Of a stretch of 64,000 nt of DNA, positions 28,204 through 36,721 are shown in pieces. Position 1 is the stretch's first letter. Every line of letters starts with the position of its first letter. The notes under the pieces are model-generated. The model was not told where the DNA came from and ran no database searches. It saw nothing but the letters and a program-made list of their open reading frames with translations. The stretch spans positions 372,001-436,000 of the forward strand of contig OW568882.1 of the NCBI GenBank assembly GCA_938743325.2. The letters run 5' to 3'. The DNA is from Pycnococcus provasolii (Eukaryota; Chlorophyta; Pseudoscourfieldiophyceae; Pseudoscourfieldiales; Pycnococcaceae). The position numbers and the translations under genes are program-made.

Positions 28204-28934
28204 TTAAGCTGTGATGTGTAATGATTTACGGGTGTTACAACTTCCCTCTATGCCTGCCTGTGAGCGTTCGTTGCAATATTGGTGAGCAATACATCTCCAA
28301 GATCGGGATGCCGATCACGGGCGAATGCGGCGTCCAAGCTTATTCCACAACTTAAAATAGATGGCGATTTGATCACAATCGCCCAAGCCGCAATTGACGC
28401 ATGTGCGCATGCTCACGGTGCTGTGAAGGGGCGTTGTCACTTGTCAGACCCATGCCTTTAGATCGGCTCAAACCTTTACCGCGGAAAGACCGTAGGCGAA
28501 TTTCAGCCCGTCCGTTCCTTTGTTAGCCATGTAACTCAGGCCACGAGTTAGAATTTTGGGTTGCTCTTGGCTTTGTACTTGGGTCCTAAGCGTGGCACCT
28601 CTTTTTGCGTGTCAAACCGGGATCCCAAAAATACTTCAGGGGAAAAATGAGATCCATCGAGGTTCACCGGTGGGGGCGGGGGCGGGTGGATGATCCCCAC
28701 GAACGTTGTTGAAGCTCCCGTGCGTTTGAGATTGAAATGGGGTTTTCAAATGCTGGATGGAGGAACAACTTCACACTGCTTCACATTTTTTTTCGCCCGT
28801 CCGTACAACATACAGAGCTAGCAGTGCCCGCCATTGTTCAAAACTGCGCCTTTTTCTTCACCACCTGTGCGCCCGTGTGTGGACGTCACCGTCAGTCGCT
28901 GATCGCTCGCGTCTCGTCGTCAACCATTTTCACG
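28204..28934. other. Intergenic region
   Basis: No supported gene. Short plus-strand frames (28279-28461, and 28737 onward before the chosen ATG) look like chance openings. A G-rich GGTGGGGGCGGGGGCGGGTGG tract lies near 28671-28691. Confidence 0.35.
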
Positions 28935-29570
28935 ATGCAGCCGGTCTACAATAGCCTCAGGTCCGGTTCATCAATACTTACTACGCTGTACGTCATCTGT
29001 TTGATTCTCTTCTCCTCATATATATCTGCGGCGTCACAACAACAACAACCTACTACTACTGATGATGACGATCTCCTCAACTACTACAATGATGACCAAC
29101 GCTTCGCTACGGAATACAACGACAACAACAACATAGATGGGGATAGCAGTAGGTTCACGGCATCATTCATACAGATCATCGACGATGTGGTCGCCAATGA
29201 TCGCAACTTCACCGTCGAGGAAATCAATATGCTTTCAGAAATTGCGTGCAATCTCAACGAAGAGTGCAAATACGAACGCATGATGCACCTCGCGCCAGCA
29301 CCCGAATTCGACGACGAAGAATTCGAACTCGCACAAGAACGAGGCAGACTGAATCCTAGGGTAGGAGTCAGGTTCGGGAGGGGTGGGCCGAGTGCATACG
29401 TCCAAGGAGGGATTCGTGGGCGCTGCCAAGAGATATGCCAGTCAACCGCCGTGCGCTACGGAGGTGTCACCAAACAAGCTATATGTCAACGATCAGCTTG
29501 TCTTGGATGTGGCGTGTGCAACTGTCCCAAACCACCTGGCGTACGCATTCGTAGGTCATCGAGCTGCTAG
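28935..29570 (+). CDS. Small secreted protein with Cys-rich C-terminus
   Basis: 211 residues from ATG 28935. A hydrophobic segment (ILTTLYVICLILFSSYISA) near residues 16-34 is a signal peptide or anchor, followed by a Gln/Thr/Asp/Asn-rich linker. A helical acidic middle leads to a C-terminal Cys module, CQEIC...CQRSACLGCGVCNCPKP, with eight closely spaced Cys, and a basic end. I do not recognise the family; a secreted or cell-surface peptide-like protein is inferred. The open frame extends 66 codons upstream without an ATG. Convergent with the epimerase gene. Confidence 0.6.
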   Translation: MQPVYNSLRSGSSILTTLYVICLILFSSYISAASQQQQPTTTDDDDLLNYYNDDQRFATEYNDNNNIDGDSSRFTASFIQIIDDVVANDRNFTVEEINMLSEIACNLNEECKYERMMHLAPAPEFDDEEFELAQERGRLNPRVGVRFGRGGPSAYVQGGIRGRCQEICQSTAVRYGGVTKQAICQRSACLGCGVCNCPKPPGVRIRRSSSC

Positions 29571-29713
29571 GTGTGAATTATTTTGGCGACGACGGACGGG
29601 TACAACCGTTCCGTCTTACCGATGTTGAGTGCAAGACTGCAAGAAGGGATGAAAAACAACACATAGGGTAGTAGTAGATGTAACTTTTCAACTGGATTTG
29701 ACTTTTTGTTTTT

Positions 29714-30964
29714 TCAGTAGCCATTCTCGTGCCGCTCACGCCAACGCCATGCCGTTGCCAAGCCTTCCTCCACATCGCGGTAGCGAGCCTCCCATCCAAG
29801 CTCATCCTTGATCTTCGCAGGTGATGCATACACCTCGGCGTAGTCCCCAGGACGGCGCGGATGCTCGACCACCGTGATGTTGCGCCGTGTCACCGACAGG
29901 CATGCGCGCGTAAATTCGCGCACGCTCACGCCAACGCCCGTGCCGATATTGTACAGAGACGGAGGGTTCGAGAGCGCCTTTGCCATAGCAAGGTGGTGCG
30001 CCTCGACGAGGTCCGTTACGTGTATGTAATCTCGAACGCATGTGCCATCCCCCGTGCTGAAGTCCGTGCCGTAAATCTTCAGCTCGGGGATGTGGCCAAA
30101 TGCCGCAGCAAAGCACGCGGTGGACACACGGCCGTGGCCCACGAGATTGGGCGGAGGGTACTCGCCCAGGCGTCCTTTCGGGTCCGCGCCGTACACGTTG
30201 AAGTACCGCAGGATCACGGCGTCGAAGTTCTTGTTGGCGTGCGCATAGTCTCGGATTGCATCCTCGGCGTCAAGTTTCGCACGGCCGTACGGGTTGATGG
30301 GAACTGTGGGCGTATCTTCCGTGATGGGCATCGAGACGGGATTTCCGTACGTCGCGCACGTGCTGCTGTACACGAGCTTGTTGACGTTTTCGTGCTTCAT
30401 CGCACGGAGCAGCGTGATGGTGTTGGACGTGATGTTCGTCCAGTAGTTGAGCGGGTACGCGACGCTCTCGCCCACGAAAGCAATCGCGGCGAAGTGCATG
30501 ACGACGTCGACAGGCGTACCTCGGTTTCTCGCGTCTCGCAGGATGCGTCTCACGGCGGTCTCATCCTCGAGTTCGACAAACTCGAAGCGCAGTCGCCCTC
30601 TCTTCGTCGCGTGTTCGCGCAGGACACGAACCGCCCCGGCGTTTCCTCGCGAGAGGTTGTCGAGTATGGTGACAGCGTATCCGTGCTCGAGCAGGTGCAT
30701 GGTCATGTGGCTTCCAATGAATCCTGCGCCACCGGTGACGACGACGTGCTGCCCGTGTGTCGGCTCGTGTCCGTTCATATCCCTGTGTTCGTTGTTTAAC
30801 GACGCTATTGTGCCGCCCACCTCTGGCGGCATGTTCTTCGGCGCCGCTGGTTCGTGTCCCCCGTTGTGGTAGAGGATGTGCATGGCAAGTAGTATCCACG
30901 CGACGAACGCGGAGATTTGCCACCACTTGAGTGTCGACTGGGAGTTGGTGGATGCCATCATCAT
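29714..30964 (-). CDS. UXE: UDP-arabinose/xylose 4-epimerase (MUR4-like), Golgi type II
   Basis: 416 residues from the first of three consecutive ATGs at 30964. A single membrane segment (WWQISAFVAWILLAMHILYH) near residues 13-32 precedes an NAD-dependent SDR epimerase domain: VVTGGAGFIGSH, VDVVMHFAAIAFVGESVAYP, KLVYSSTCATYGNP and catalytic NPYGRAK. The end, TAWRWRERHENGY, matches the C-terminus of Arabidopsis MUR4 (TAWRWQKLHRNGY), as do GDPKGRLGE-like and GTCVRDYIHVTDLVEAH blocks. MUR4 interconverts UDP-xylose and UDP-arabinose in the Golgi for wall polysaccharides and glycoproteins. The frame stays open to 31171 without another ATG, through a Ser/Arg-rich stretch. Confidence 0.88.
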   Translation of the reverse strand: MMMASTNSQSTLKWWQISAFVAWILLAMHILYHNGGHEPAAPKNMPPEVGGTIASLNNEHRDMNGHEPTHGQHVVVTGGAGFIGSHMTMHLLEHGYAVTILDNLSRGNAGAVRVLREHATKRGRLRFEFVELEDETAVRRILRDARNRGTPVDVVMHFAAIAFVGESVAYPLNYWTNITSNTITLLRAMKHENVNKLVYSSTCATYGNPVSMPITEDTPTVPINPYGRAKLDAEDAIRDYAHANKNFDAVILRYFNVYGADPKGRLGEYPPPNLVGHGRVSTACFAAAFGHIPELKIYGTDFSTGDGTCVRDYIHVTDLVEAHHLAMAKALSNPPSLYNIGTGVGVSVREFTRACLSVTRRNITVVEHPRRPGDYAEVYASPAKIKDELGWEARYRDVEEGLATAWRWRERHENGY

Positions 30965-31633
30965 ATTCGTTCCAAAGCGTCGGACACCCGGAAAGAGTTT
31001 TCGAGTTACGATCACGAGGCGACGCCACAGAAACCTGGTGAGACGACGAAGTAGGGAACAAACACGACGAAACAGTAGACGCAGTGCAGTAGCAGACGCA
31101 GACGCAGCTGGAGTGAAGTGCGACGACGACGACGACGACGACGCACTACTACTACTCACAGCAAAAGGCAAAATGATTCCTATTCGGGCAAATAAGTCAC
31201 TTGTGCTGGTCTGTCTGGTGGAATCAATCCTACGACACTTAAGGTTTATAAATACGATACGAGAATCCCTTTTTTTAAGGGTCCCTCCCTATTCTATTCT
31301 ATTCGAGGGACCGGTGGACCCACGGGAGGACGATCCCGGGGGAGGGGACTACGGGAGGCTCCAACGAAACGCTCGAAGAGGTTTAATGAAGCCTGGGGGT
31401 CTGGGGTACGCCTAGGGCCTAGAGGGGGGGATCTGGTTAGGGTTTACCATGGGTTAGGGTTAGGGTTAGGGTTAGGGTTAGGGTTAGGGTTAGGGCTACC
31501 TTTGTTACAGTAGGGTGCTACAGTAGGGGTTCTGGGGGTCTGCGTTAGGGGTTAGGGGTACGCGCCGCCACATGTTTGCCATTTCTTCTCCCTTTTCTGG
31601 TCTGGTGGTGCTTTTCTACCTCGTCTTCTTGTC
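30965..31633. other. Divergent intergenic region with interstitial telomere-like array
   Basis: Contains CGA repeats (31123-31142), a GGGTCC/CCCGGG-rich stretch (31284-31345) and the (TTAGGG) array at 31436-31495 followed by TTAGGGG variants to 31556. No gene. Confidence 0.4.
31436..31495 (+). repeat. Interstitial (TTAGGG)n array, about 8 units
   Basis: Seven perfect uninterrupted GGGTTA units at 31451-31492 plus a preceding degenerate unit. It ends 138 bp upstream of the ATG at 31634. Longest telomere-like array in the window. Confidence 0.9.
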
Positions 31634-32113
31634 ATGTCGCCTTCTTGTTCTTGTCACCGTGTCGCATTGAAGTTCACGTACGCACCAGCACCAGATGGAG
31701 CAGATGAAGCAGATGAGTCACTTCTTCAAGAGCAGCAAGGTGTTGACATCTCAGATACCTTTCTCATGAACGAGTCGTCTTCATCCTCCCCTTCTATGAT
31801 GTACAAGACCATTTGGGCGTTTACGAATCGTCTCTTGACGGAACTCATCCAACATGTCGACTCATCGTCATCTCGTGGTGGTAGGAATCAACTCACTCAG
31901 AGTGCTGTTGACGGTGCGTTAATGAAGGCGCACCACGCAATCACAGATGAAAAGGAAGTCAACCAGGAGGAAGGGGCGAACGACGACGAAGTCGCTCGGG
32001 CGTGGCTCGAAGAACAACCGGAAGACTCCGACTGCGAAGACGACAAACAAACGGAGAAGAACAAGAAAAGAAAGGTGGCAAAAACACAAAATACACGCAA
32101 GAAAATCAAGTAG
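31634..32113 (+). CDS. Small nuclear-type protein, possible histone-fold
   Basis: 159 residues from an ATG. The C-terminus is acidic then strongly basic (EKNKKRKVAKTQNTRKKIK), a convincing nuclear localisation signal. The central part, WAFTNRLLTELIQHV followed by NQLTQSAVDGALMKAHHAI, can be aligned without gaps to helix 2, loop 2 and helix 3 of histone H2B (FVNDIFERIATEASKL, STISAREIQTAVRL). That resemblance is short and by eye, so histone-fold membership is a hypothesis. No other domain is seen. Convergent with the PTST-like gene. Confidence 0.5.
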   Translation: MSPSCSCHRVALKFTYAPAPDGADEADESLLQEQQGVDISDTFLMNESSSSSPSMMYKTIWAFTNRLLTELIQHVDSSSSRGGRNQLTQSAVDGALMKAHHAITDEKEVNQEEGANDDEVARAWLEEQPEDSDCEDDKQTEKNKKRKVAKTQNTRKKIK

Positions 32114-32302
32114 TCCATCTCAAGGAAAGAGGCTTGTTGAAAGTGGATAGACACGTGCAAATACCAACCTTGTATGTATCGTTCCCTTTTTGCTTCTCTG
32201 TCACATCACACAAGGAAAAAAAAAACAAAGATAAAAACGAAAGCAAAATAAAAAAACCCACCAACCTTTATATCGAAGCACGCCTCACTCGCTCAGCCCA
32301 CC

Positions 32303-33442
32303 TCACTCCTCGACGACAATGACGTTGTTGCGCTCCAAGCCTTCGCCCCACGTAGGCGCGTTCTCGTCAATCACCCAGTTCTCACCATTGACGATGTACT
32401 TGATTTGGTATGTGCCGGGGTACAGGTAAAGGTCCGTCGTGTACATGCCACGCATCTCGCCAGGCACCATCTGCATGCGCGTGTTCCAGTTGTTGAAGCT
32501 GCCCGCAACCTCAACCATCTTCACCTTGTCATCAAGCGCGCGGTAGCTGATGGTTGTCGGCTTGAGTCCCAGGAGGTGGTCCGAGGCGTTATTCGCCATT
32601 TCCGTCGTGACAGCCGCACGTGCCGCCGCCTTGGTCTGAAGCAGCTCCTCCTCCTTGTCCGCCACCTGCGCACGAAGCTGCGACACCTCCTCGAGCGCGA
32701 GAGCGAGCTCTGTCAGGCACTCCGTCTCGGCCGACAGGTCAGGCACAGGCGGCGGCGATGCGGAGCTCGCGAGCGGGAAAATGGCGTTCTCAAGGCTCTC
32801 GAGCAGTTCGTCTTTTTTTCCTTTGGCGGGTAAGCCCCGCATCTCCAGCTGCTCCTTGATAGCCTTCAAGGTGAGTTTGGGCAGCAGCGAGCGGAAGAGC
32901 TCTTCGGCGACGGCGGACTCGTTGAGCGTGGATATGTTGTTGGACGCCTCTGCTGATGTTGACGACGACGACGCTTCTGCGGCGCCTTCTTCTGCACCCC
33001 CTGAGGACGCCGCCGACTCCGGCGTCATTCCGTTTCCCCCGTCTTGCGTTTCCCACATCGAACGCACGCGCCATGAGTACCTCCTATTCGAGTGAGCAAG
33101 CGTTTTTCGTGCGACTTGATGGCGTGATGGCAAAGCACTTACACCACGGCAAAGCACCACCAGTGGATCACCACCATCACTAGCACCACCAGCAGCACCG
33201 AATCCACAAGCTTTTCCTCTGTGAAGACAAGCTTGTGACTGAGATCGAAGACGAGCTTGTGCCCCCCCCATATTCTTAACGTGAGAGCGCGAACATGAGC
33301 GCGAGAGCGGCGACGCCATCATAGCACTACTAAACCTGACACAAGCGGGCGACACACAAGTCTGGCAAAGGGGTAACCACAAGGGGGCAGTTTGGACGGT
33401 GACGAATCGAATAGGTCTACGGCCCCACTGACGCGGTGCCAT
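32303..33442 (-). CDS. PTST-like protein: SAP, coiled coil and CBM48 starch-binding domain
   Basis: 379 residues from ATG 33442. The N-terminus is Arg/Ser/Ala-rich without acidic residues, a plausible plastid transit peptide. Residues ~185-220 form a SAP-like helix pair (LTLKAIKEQLEMRGLPAKGK). Residues ~240-280 are a coiled coil (LTELALALEEVSQLRAQVAD). Residues ~295-378 are a CBM48/AMPK-beta glycogen-binding domain (VEVAGSFNNWN, YLYPGTYQIKYIVNGENWV). Coiled coil plus C-terminal CBM48 is the layout of plant PROTEIN TARGETING TO STARCH proteins, which bring starch synthases to glucan. The SAP-like part is unusual for the family. Probably partners the starch machinery that includes the isoamylase at 9.2 kb. 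Head-to-head with the FAM177-like gene across a telomere-like array. Confidence 0.75.
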   Translation of the reverse strand: MAPRQWGRRPIRFVTVQTAPLWLPLCQTCVSPACVRFSSAMMASPLSRSCSRSHVKNMGGAQARLRSQSQACLHRGKACGFGAAGGASDGGDPLVVLCRGVSALPSRHQVARKTLAHSNRRYSWRVRSMWETQDGGNGMTPESAASSGGAEEGAAEASSSSTSAEASNNISTLNESAVAEELFRSLLPKLTLKAIKEQLEMRGLPAKGKKDELLESLENAIFPLASSASPPPVPDLSAETECLTELALALEEVSQLRAQVADKEEELLQTKAAARAAVTTEMANNASDHLLGLKPTTISYRALDDKVKMVEVAGSFNNWNTRMQMVPGEMRGMYTTDLYLYPGTYQIKYIVNGENWVIDENAPTWGEGLERNNVIVVEE

Positions 33443-33792
33443 CTGACCCGTCCAACGTCCCAGGCTGCCAGGCCCTACTTCTTAGGCAGAGCACGGGGCT
33501 TCGAAGAAGCAGATTAAAAAATGAATCCCGCCCTTCAAGGCAAGGAGTTTTAGGGGTTTGTAGCACTTACTTACTCAGAGAAGAATTTTAGGGGTTAAGA
33601 TAGGTGGTGCTTCGAGGCTGGCAGCCTGGTTCTTGCATGAAAGACCAGTACGGGTAAATTGGCAGGAGACCAGTGGCGGGAGACCAGTTGCCAGTGGCAG
33701 GTGCTGCTGTGTTAGGGTTAGGGTTAGGGTTAGGGTTAGGCATACCTCTTGTTCTTCACATCTTTTCCATTCATTCGTTTGACTCTCTCATC
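33443..33792. other. Divergent promoter region with telomere-like array
   Basis: Two TTTTAGGGGTT copies (33548-33558 and 33590-33600), a triplicated AGACCAGT unit (33640-33690) and the TTAGGG array at 33711-33740. No gene. Confidence 0.45.
33711..33740 (+). repeat. Interstitial (TTAGGG)n array, about 5 units
   Basis: Four to five perfect units ending 53 bp before the ATG of the FAM177-like gene at 33793, and about 270 bp upstream of the divergent PTST-like start. Confidence 0.9.
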
Positions 33793-34392
33793 ATGGCGTC
33801 TGAACCTTCCCCTTCTTCCCCTTCTGACCCAACCTTAACAGCACCTTCTTCAAGCTGGGACCCGGCCATGGAGACGGAGACTTCAACACCTTCCCCTTCA
33901 CCAGCATCACAGTCTCAACCTCTTGCTTCGTCATTCTCAAGGTTGTTTACAGCCCCTCTAGCGCGTCTGGAAACGTACGCGGAAACCTTAGCAGAAAGGG
34001 CCGCTCACGCACGCGAGGAAAATAACCTTCACGAGGAGGAAGAAAACAACGCTGCGGCGGAAAACAACGTTCTGCTCGCAGAAGGACACACGTCGTCGTC
34101 GTCAGCAGCAGCAGCACACGTACAGAAGGACACGGCGGCGGAGCAGGCCGCCTTCTGCTCGCCTGCGTACCTCTGGAAACTGTGGTGGCGCGTCGACGCA
34201 GTCCTTGCGGACCTCTTCGGACTTAACAAGTCCAAGTACCAGCCATACGTCGACGAAGCGCACAGGCAACACGTCAGACACCAAAGAAAAATCCAGGAGG
34301 AGAACGACGCCGCTGATGCGCAAGTGAACGACGCGGAGACGGGTCAAACGGCGGCCGCTTCGGAACAAACGACAACATTGACGGACAGGTGA
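33793..34392 (+). CDS. FAM177-like protein
   Basis: 199 residues from ATG 33793; upstream codons in the same frame come from the TTAGGG array (Gly-Leu repeats) and are excluded. Residues ~115-160, AYLWKLWWRVDAVLADLFGL followed by NKSKYQPYVDEAHR, match the conserved end of the FAM177 family (membrane-associated helix, then GLn.pKYqy.ideY.r). FAM177 proteins are small, widespread and linked to Golgi or endomembrane function. The usual FAM177 N-terminal box is not evident; instead there is a Ser/Pro-rich leader and a Glu/Ala/Asn-rich coiled segment. Convergent with the NECAP-like gene, 63 bp apart. Confidence 0.55.
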   Translation: MASEPSPSSPSDPTLTAPSSSWDPAMETETSTPSPSPASQSQPLASSFSRLFTAPLARLETYAETLAERAAHAREENNLHEEEENNAAAENNVLLAEGHTSSSSAAAAHVQKDTAAEQAAFCSPAYLWKLWWRVDAVLADLFGLNKSKYQPYVDEAHRQHVRHQRKIQEENDAADAQVNDAETGQTAAASEQTTTLTDR

Positions 34393-34455
34393 CGCGTAAG
34401 ACGGTTGTTATGTAAATATATATATCTTTTTTGGTATGGTTTCACACTTCTTTTG

Positions 34456-34935
34456 TCACAGCGGCGCCGGGTCGACGGGCATGGGAGGTCCTGGTACGTC
34501 CTTCGGGAGCAGGTCGAGGTACTCAGGCGGTGGAGGTGGCGGTGCGGCGTACACGGCGTCGATTCGCTGAGACGGATCCTCCTGTGCGCAGAACGTGCTA
34601 ACGCGGTCGCCGTTGACATCCTCGCCAAAATCCAAGCGCGCCGTGCGCATGTACTGTTCTCCTGTTGAAGTCGTTCCCTCGAAACCGATGCCAAAGTAGT
34701 CTCCACTTTCGACGTGTACTGCGTGAAATCGCAGGAGCTGCGGTATGTACGCGCCGTTCCACCTGCTTGCGTAGTCGACCGTGTGTTCGAGCGCGACCGT
34801 GTTTGACGCGGCGTCTACGAGGCACACCCTGAGCGCCCCACCGTCGAGTTCCTCGAGGTGCACGTACCCCTCGAGGTCCGTCGCAATCCACGCCGCCGAG
34901 CCGGATGGGGCGTCCCAAAGACGACACTTCGCCAT
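34456..34935 (-). CDS. NECAP-like PHear-domain protein
   Basis: 159 residues from ATG 34935. The order of YVHLEELDGGALRVCLV, VDYASRWNGAYIPQLLRF and SGDYFGIGFEG follows the NECAP PHear domain (LED..SGELFA, DSSRYFV, FIGIGF), and the Pro-rich C-terminus (APPPPPPEYLDLLPKD) resembles the disordered tails of these clathrin/AP-2 accessory proteins. NECAPs act in clathrin-coated vesicle formation. The similarity is moderate and judged by eye, so an unrelated PH-like protein is possible. A TTAGGG array lies 134 bp upstream. The start overlaps, in another frame, the end of the truncated TTC27 frame. Confidence 0.5.
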   Translation of the reverse strand: MAKCRLWDAPSGSAAWIATDLEGYVHLEELDGGALRVCLVDAASNTVALEHTVDYASRWNGAYIPQLLRFHAVHVESGDYFGIGFEGTTSTGEQYMRTARLDFGEDVNGDRVSTFCAQEDPSQRIDAVYAAPPPPPPEYLDLLPKDVPGPPMPVDPAPL

Positions 34936-36203
34936 GTCTTTCTTGTCGGGGAAAAAAGTCTTAAAAAATACTGTAAGAGAACAGAACGTCTCGTCGTCTG
35001 TCTCGCATCTGAGGGCGAAGGAAGGGGTCCAACTATCCTATCAAATACCACGGGAGAAGAAGGGGAGAGGTTAGGGTTAGGGTTAGGGTTACGCGAGGAC
35101 AATGTACGTTTCTGAAACGAGTTCAGCTGCAGGTCATCTGAGAAAGTAGAGCGCTTCACCTTGTTCGCGTGTGCCACTACACACACCTGCTCAAGCGGGG
35201 GAAGGGATGATGCTGCACCCACGTCGGGCGTCTGCTCGGAGAGAGTGGGTCGCGGGAGCACATTGCTGATGCCGAACACGTCCTTGCCAGCGTTCGGATC
35301 CACGACGTAATTGACATCCGGGTGCGGCACAGCGACGGACGCGTCATCGTCAGGTCTTGTGACTGCCTCTATTGCGCGTTTCTGCCCCGCGATCGCGCTG
35401 ATGACAAGCTGCGCCTTTTCGTCAATCTGGTGCTCCGTTCGCTTGCCCATGTGCCCGCCAGACGACACATTCAGATCGATGGCTTTGCATGCGGCGTCAA
35501 CGTGCGCACACCCGTCGTCGACCCGGCTGTGCATGAACGCGTGCGCCGCAAGCTCGAGGTGCAGCATGCACGTGATTTCTGCAGAGGCGTCGTCTCCTTG
35601 CGATAGGACGTGTTTCTTCAGCGTGCGCGCGTGTCTGTCCGCCTCGTCACGCAGGCTTGCCGCTTGCGTCATGAGCATGCGTTGGTGCCATAGCGCCGCC
35701 CTGAGTGCCCACCAAGCAACGAGCGGGTCGTCGTTATCGCCGTCCGCATCAGATTCAGGTTTATCGAGCAGTCCAGAGAATATGCATCGCGCGACGAGCA
35801 GTTTCCTGAGGTCCCGGACAGCCCCGTGGCAGTCTTCTCCGTCAACGGCCGCGGCGTCGATGGCCTCCTTATCCCTGGTGTATGTTGTTGTTGACTCCGT
35901 TCCTGCTAAAGCGCGTGCGTCCCCGCCTAGATTGGCCTTGATGAACTGCTGCAGTAGGTCGACGGCTGTCGTAAGAAGTGTATCCTGCTGTGAAGATGTT
36001 GCAGGTGGTTCCGAGGCCGCCGCCGCCGATGCCGACGAAGCTGCTGCATGACGACGAAGGGTCTCGATGTGCACCGCGAGCTCACCGGTAGCTGCGAGGC
36101 AAGCGTGCACGAAGTCGGGCGCATATGGTGGTGGTGAGGTGGCAGAGGCACATATGGTGGGGAGGGACAGCAAGGCGTCGGCTGTGAGAGGCATGGCTGC
36201 CAT
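34815..36203 (-). pseudogene. TTC27: Truncated TTC27-like TPR protein (N-terminal third)
   Basis: From ATG 36203 about 364 residues look like tetratricopeptide-repeat protein 27: CMLHLELAAHAFMHSRVDDG, GGHMGKRTEHQIDEKAQLVI and LPPLEQVCVVAHANKVKRST...DDLQ (family: LGKRTkfQ...AQLvl and pleq....c..vk.sn..DeL). Family members are around 850-900 residues with C-terminal TPRs; here similarity ends near 35110 and the frame passes into a TTAGGG array (35069-35092, Asn-Pro repeats) and on to an unrelated stop at 34815. No TPR part follows, because the NECAP-like gene starts at 34935. It may be a broken gene copy or have distant exons. Yeast Emw1 and human TTC27 are linked to wall integrity and ribosome/mRNA functions. 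Confidence 0.6.
35069..35092 (+). repeat. Interstitial (TTAGGG)n array, about 4 units, at TTC27 break
   Basis: Perfect units at the point where TTC27 similarity is lost, and 134 bp upstream of the NECAP-like start. Confidence 0.85.
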
Positions 36204-36319
36204 GTTCGTGCTTCGGAGTGGCCAAGGGAAGGGGAGGGGACAAAAGACGAAAGGCTGCGAAGAGAGCCCAAGGTGGCCCTGGGGGAGGGAGGGTTCTGAG
36301 GGAGGGCCGGAGGGTTTGA

Positions 36320-36483
36320 TTATTCGGGGTTTCGAGGGAAAAAATCTCCCTGAAAATCTGTTTTCTTTTTCCCTCGACTGTGTCGATGTCAGCCATCCAT
36401 TTATTATGGAATTGAGGGTTATTCGGGGTTTCGAGGGAAAAAATCTCCACTGAAAATCTGTTTTCTTTTTCCCTCGACTGTGT
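36320..36483 (+). repeat. Pair of ~62-bp direct repeats, ~99 bp apart
   Basis: Both copies run from TTATTCGGGGTTTCGAGGGA to CCCTCGACTGTGTCGAT and differ by a small insertion. Located just before the retroelement fragment; may be part of the same element. Confidence 0.7.
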
Positions 36484-36486
36484 CGA

Positions 36487-36560
36487 TCGGTGTATTTGTA
36501 AGGTGGGCGCTGATGGTGGACCAGTATGACCTGGTGATGGTGCATCGAGCAGGTGCGTCA
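36487..36560 (+). mobile_element. Ty3/gypsy-type RNase H fragment (fossil)
   Basis: One plus-strand frame reads VRWALMVDQYDLVMVHRAG, the end of the RNase H domain of gypsy-type LTR retrotransposons (RW.L.LQ.YDf.i.HRpG). Only this small piece is recognisable; it is a fragment of unknown age. Confidence 0.5.
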
Positions 36561-36721
36561 CTTTTATTATTAGGGCTTAGCTTGCGTAGGCCCCAATAAT
36601 GGGGGTCTGAGGGATCTACGGGGACAGCCCTCCCTGCCGGCCGCCCCCCGGGCGCCATCACTCTTCAATCGTTAAGGCACGGCGTCGGACGTGCAGTGGA
36701 CGTTCTTAAGTTATTCTCACG

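Larger units (their letters stand above)
36204..36721. other. Repeat and retroelement debris, no host gene
   Basis: Contains two ~62-bp direct repeats (about 36320-36385 and 36418-36483), a gypsy-type fragment (36487-36560) and a GC-rich CGGCCGCCCCCCGGGCGCC tract (36637-36655). Confidence 0.5.

Noticed and set aside
33673-33792. Gly-Leu repeat leader of the FAM177-like frame
   Set aside because: Encoded by the TTAGGG array; the ATG at 33793 is a better start.
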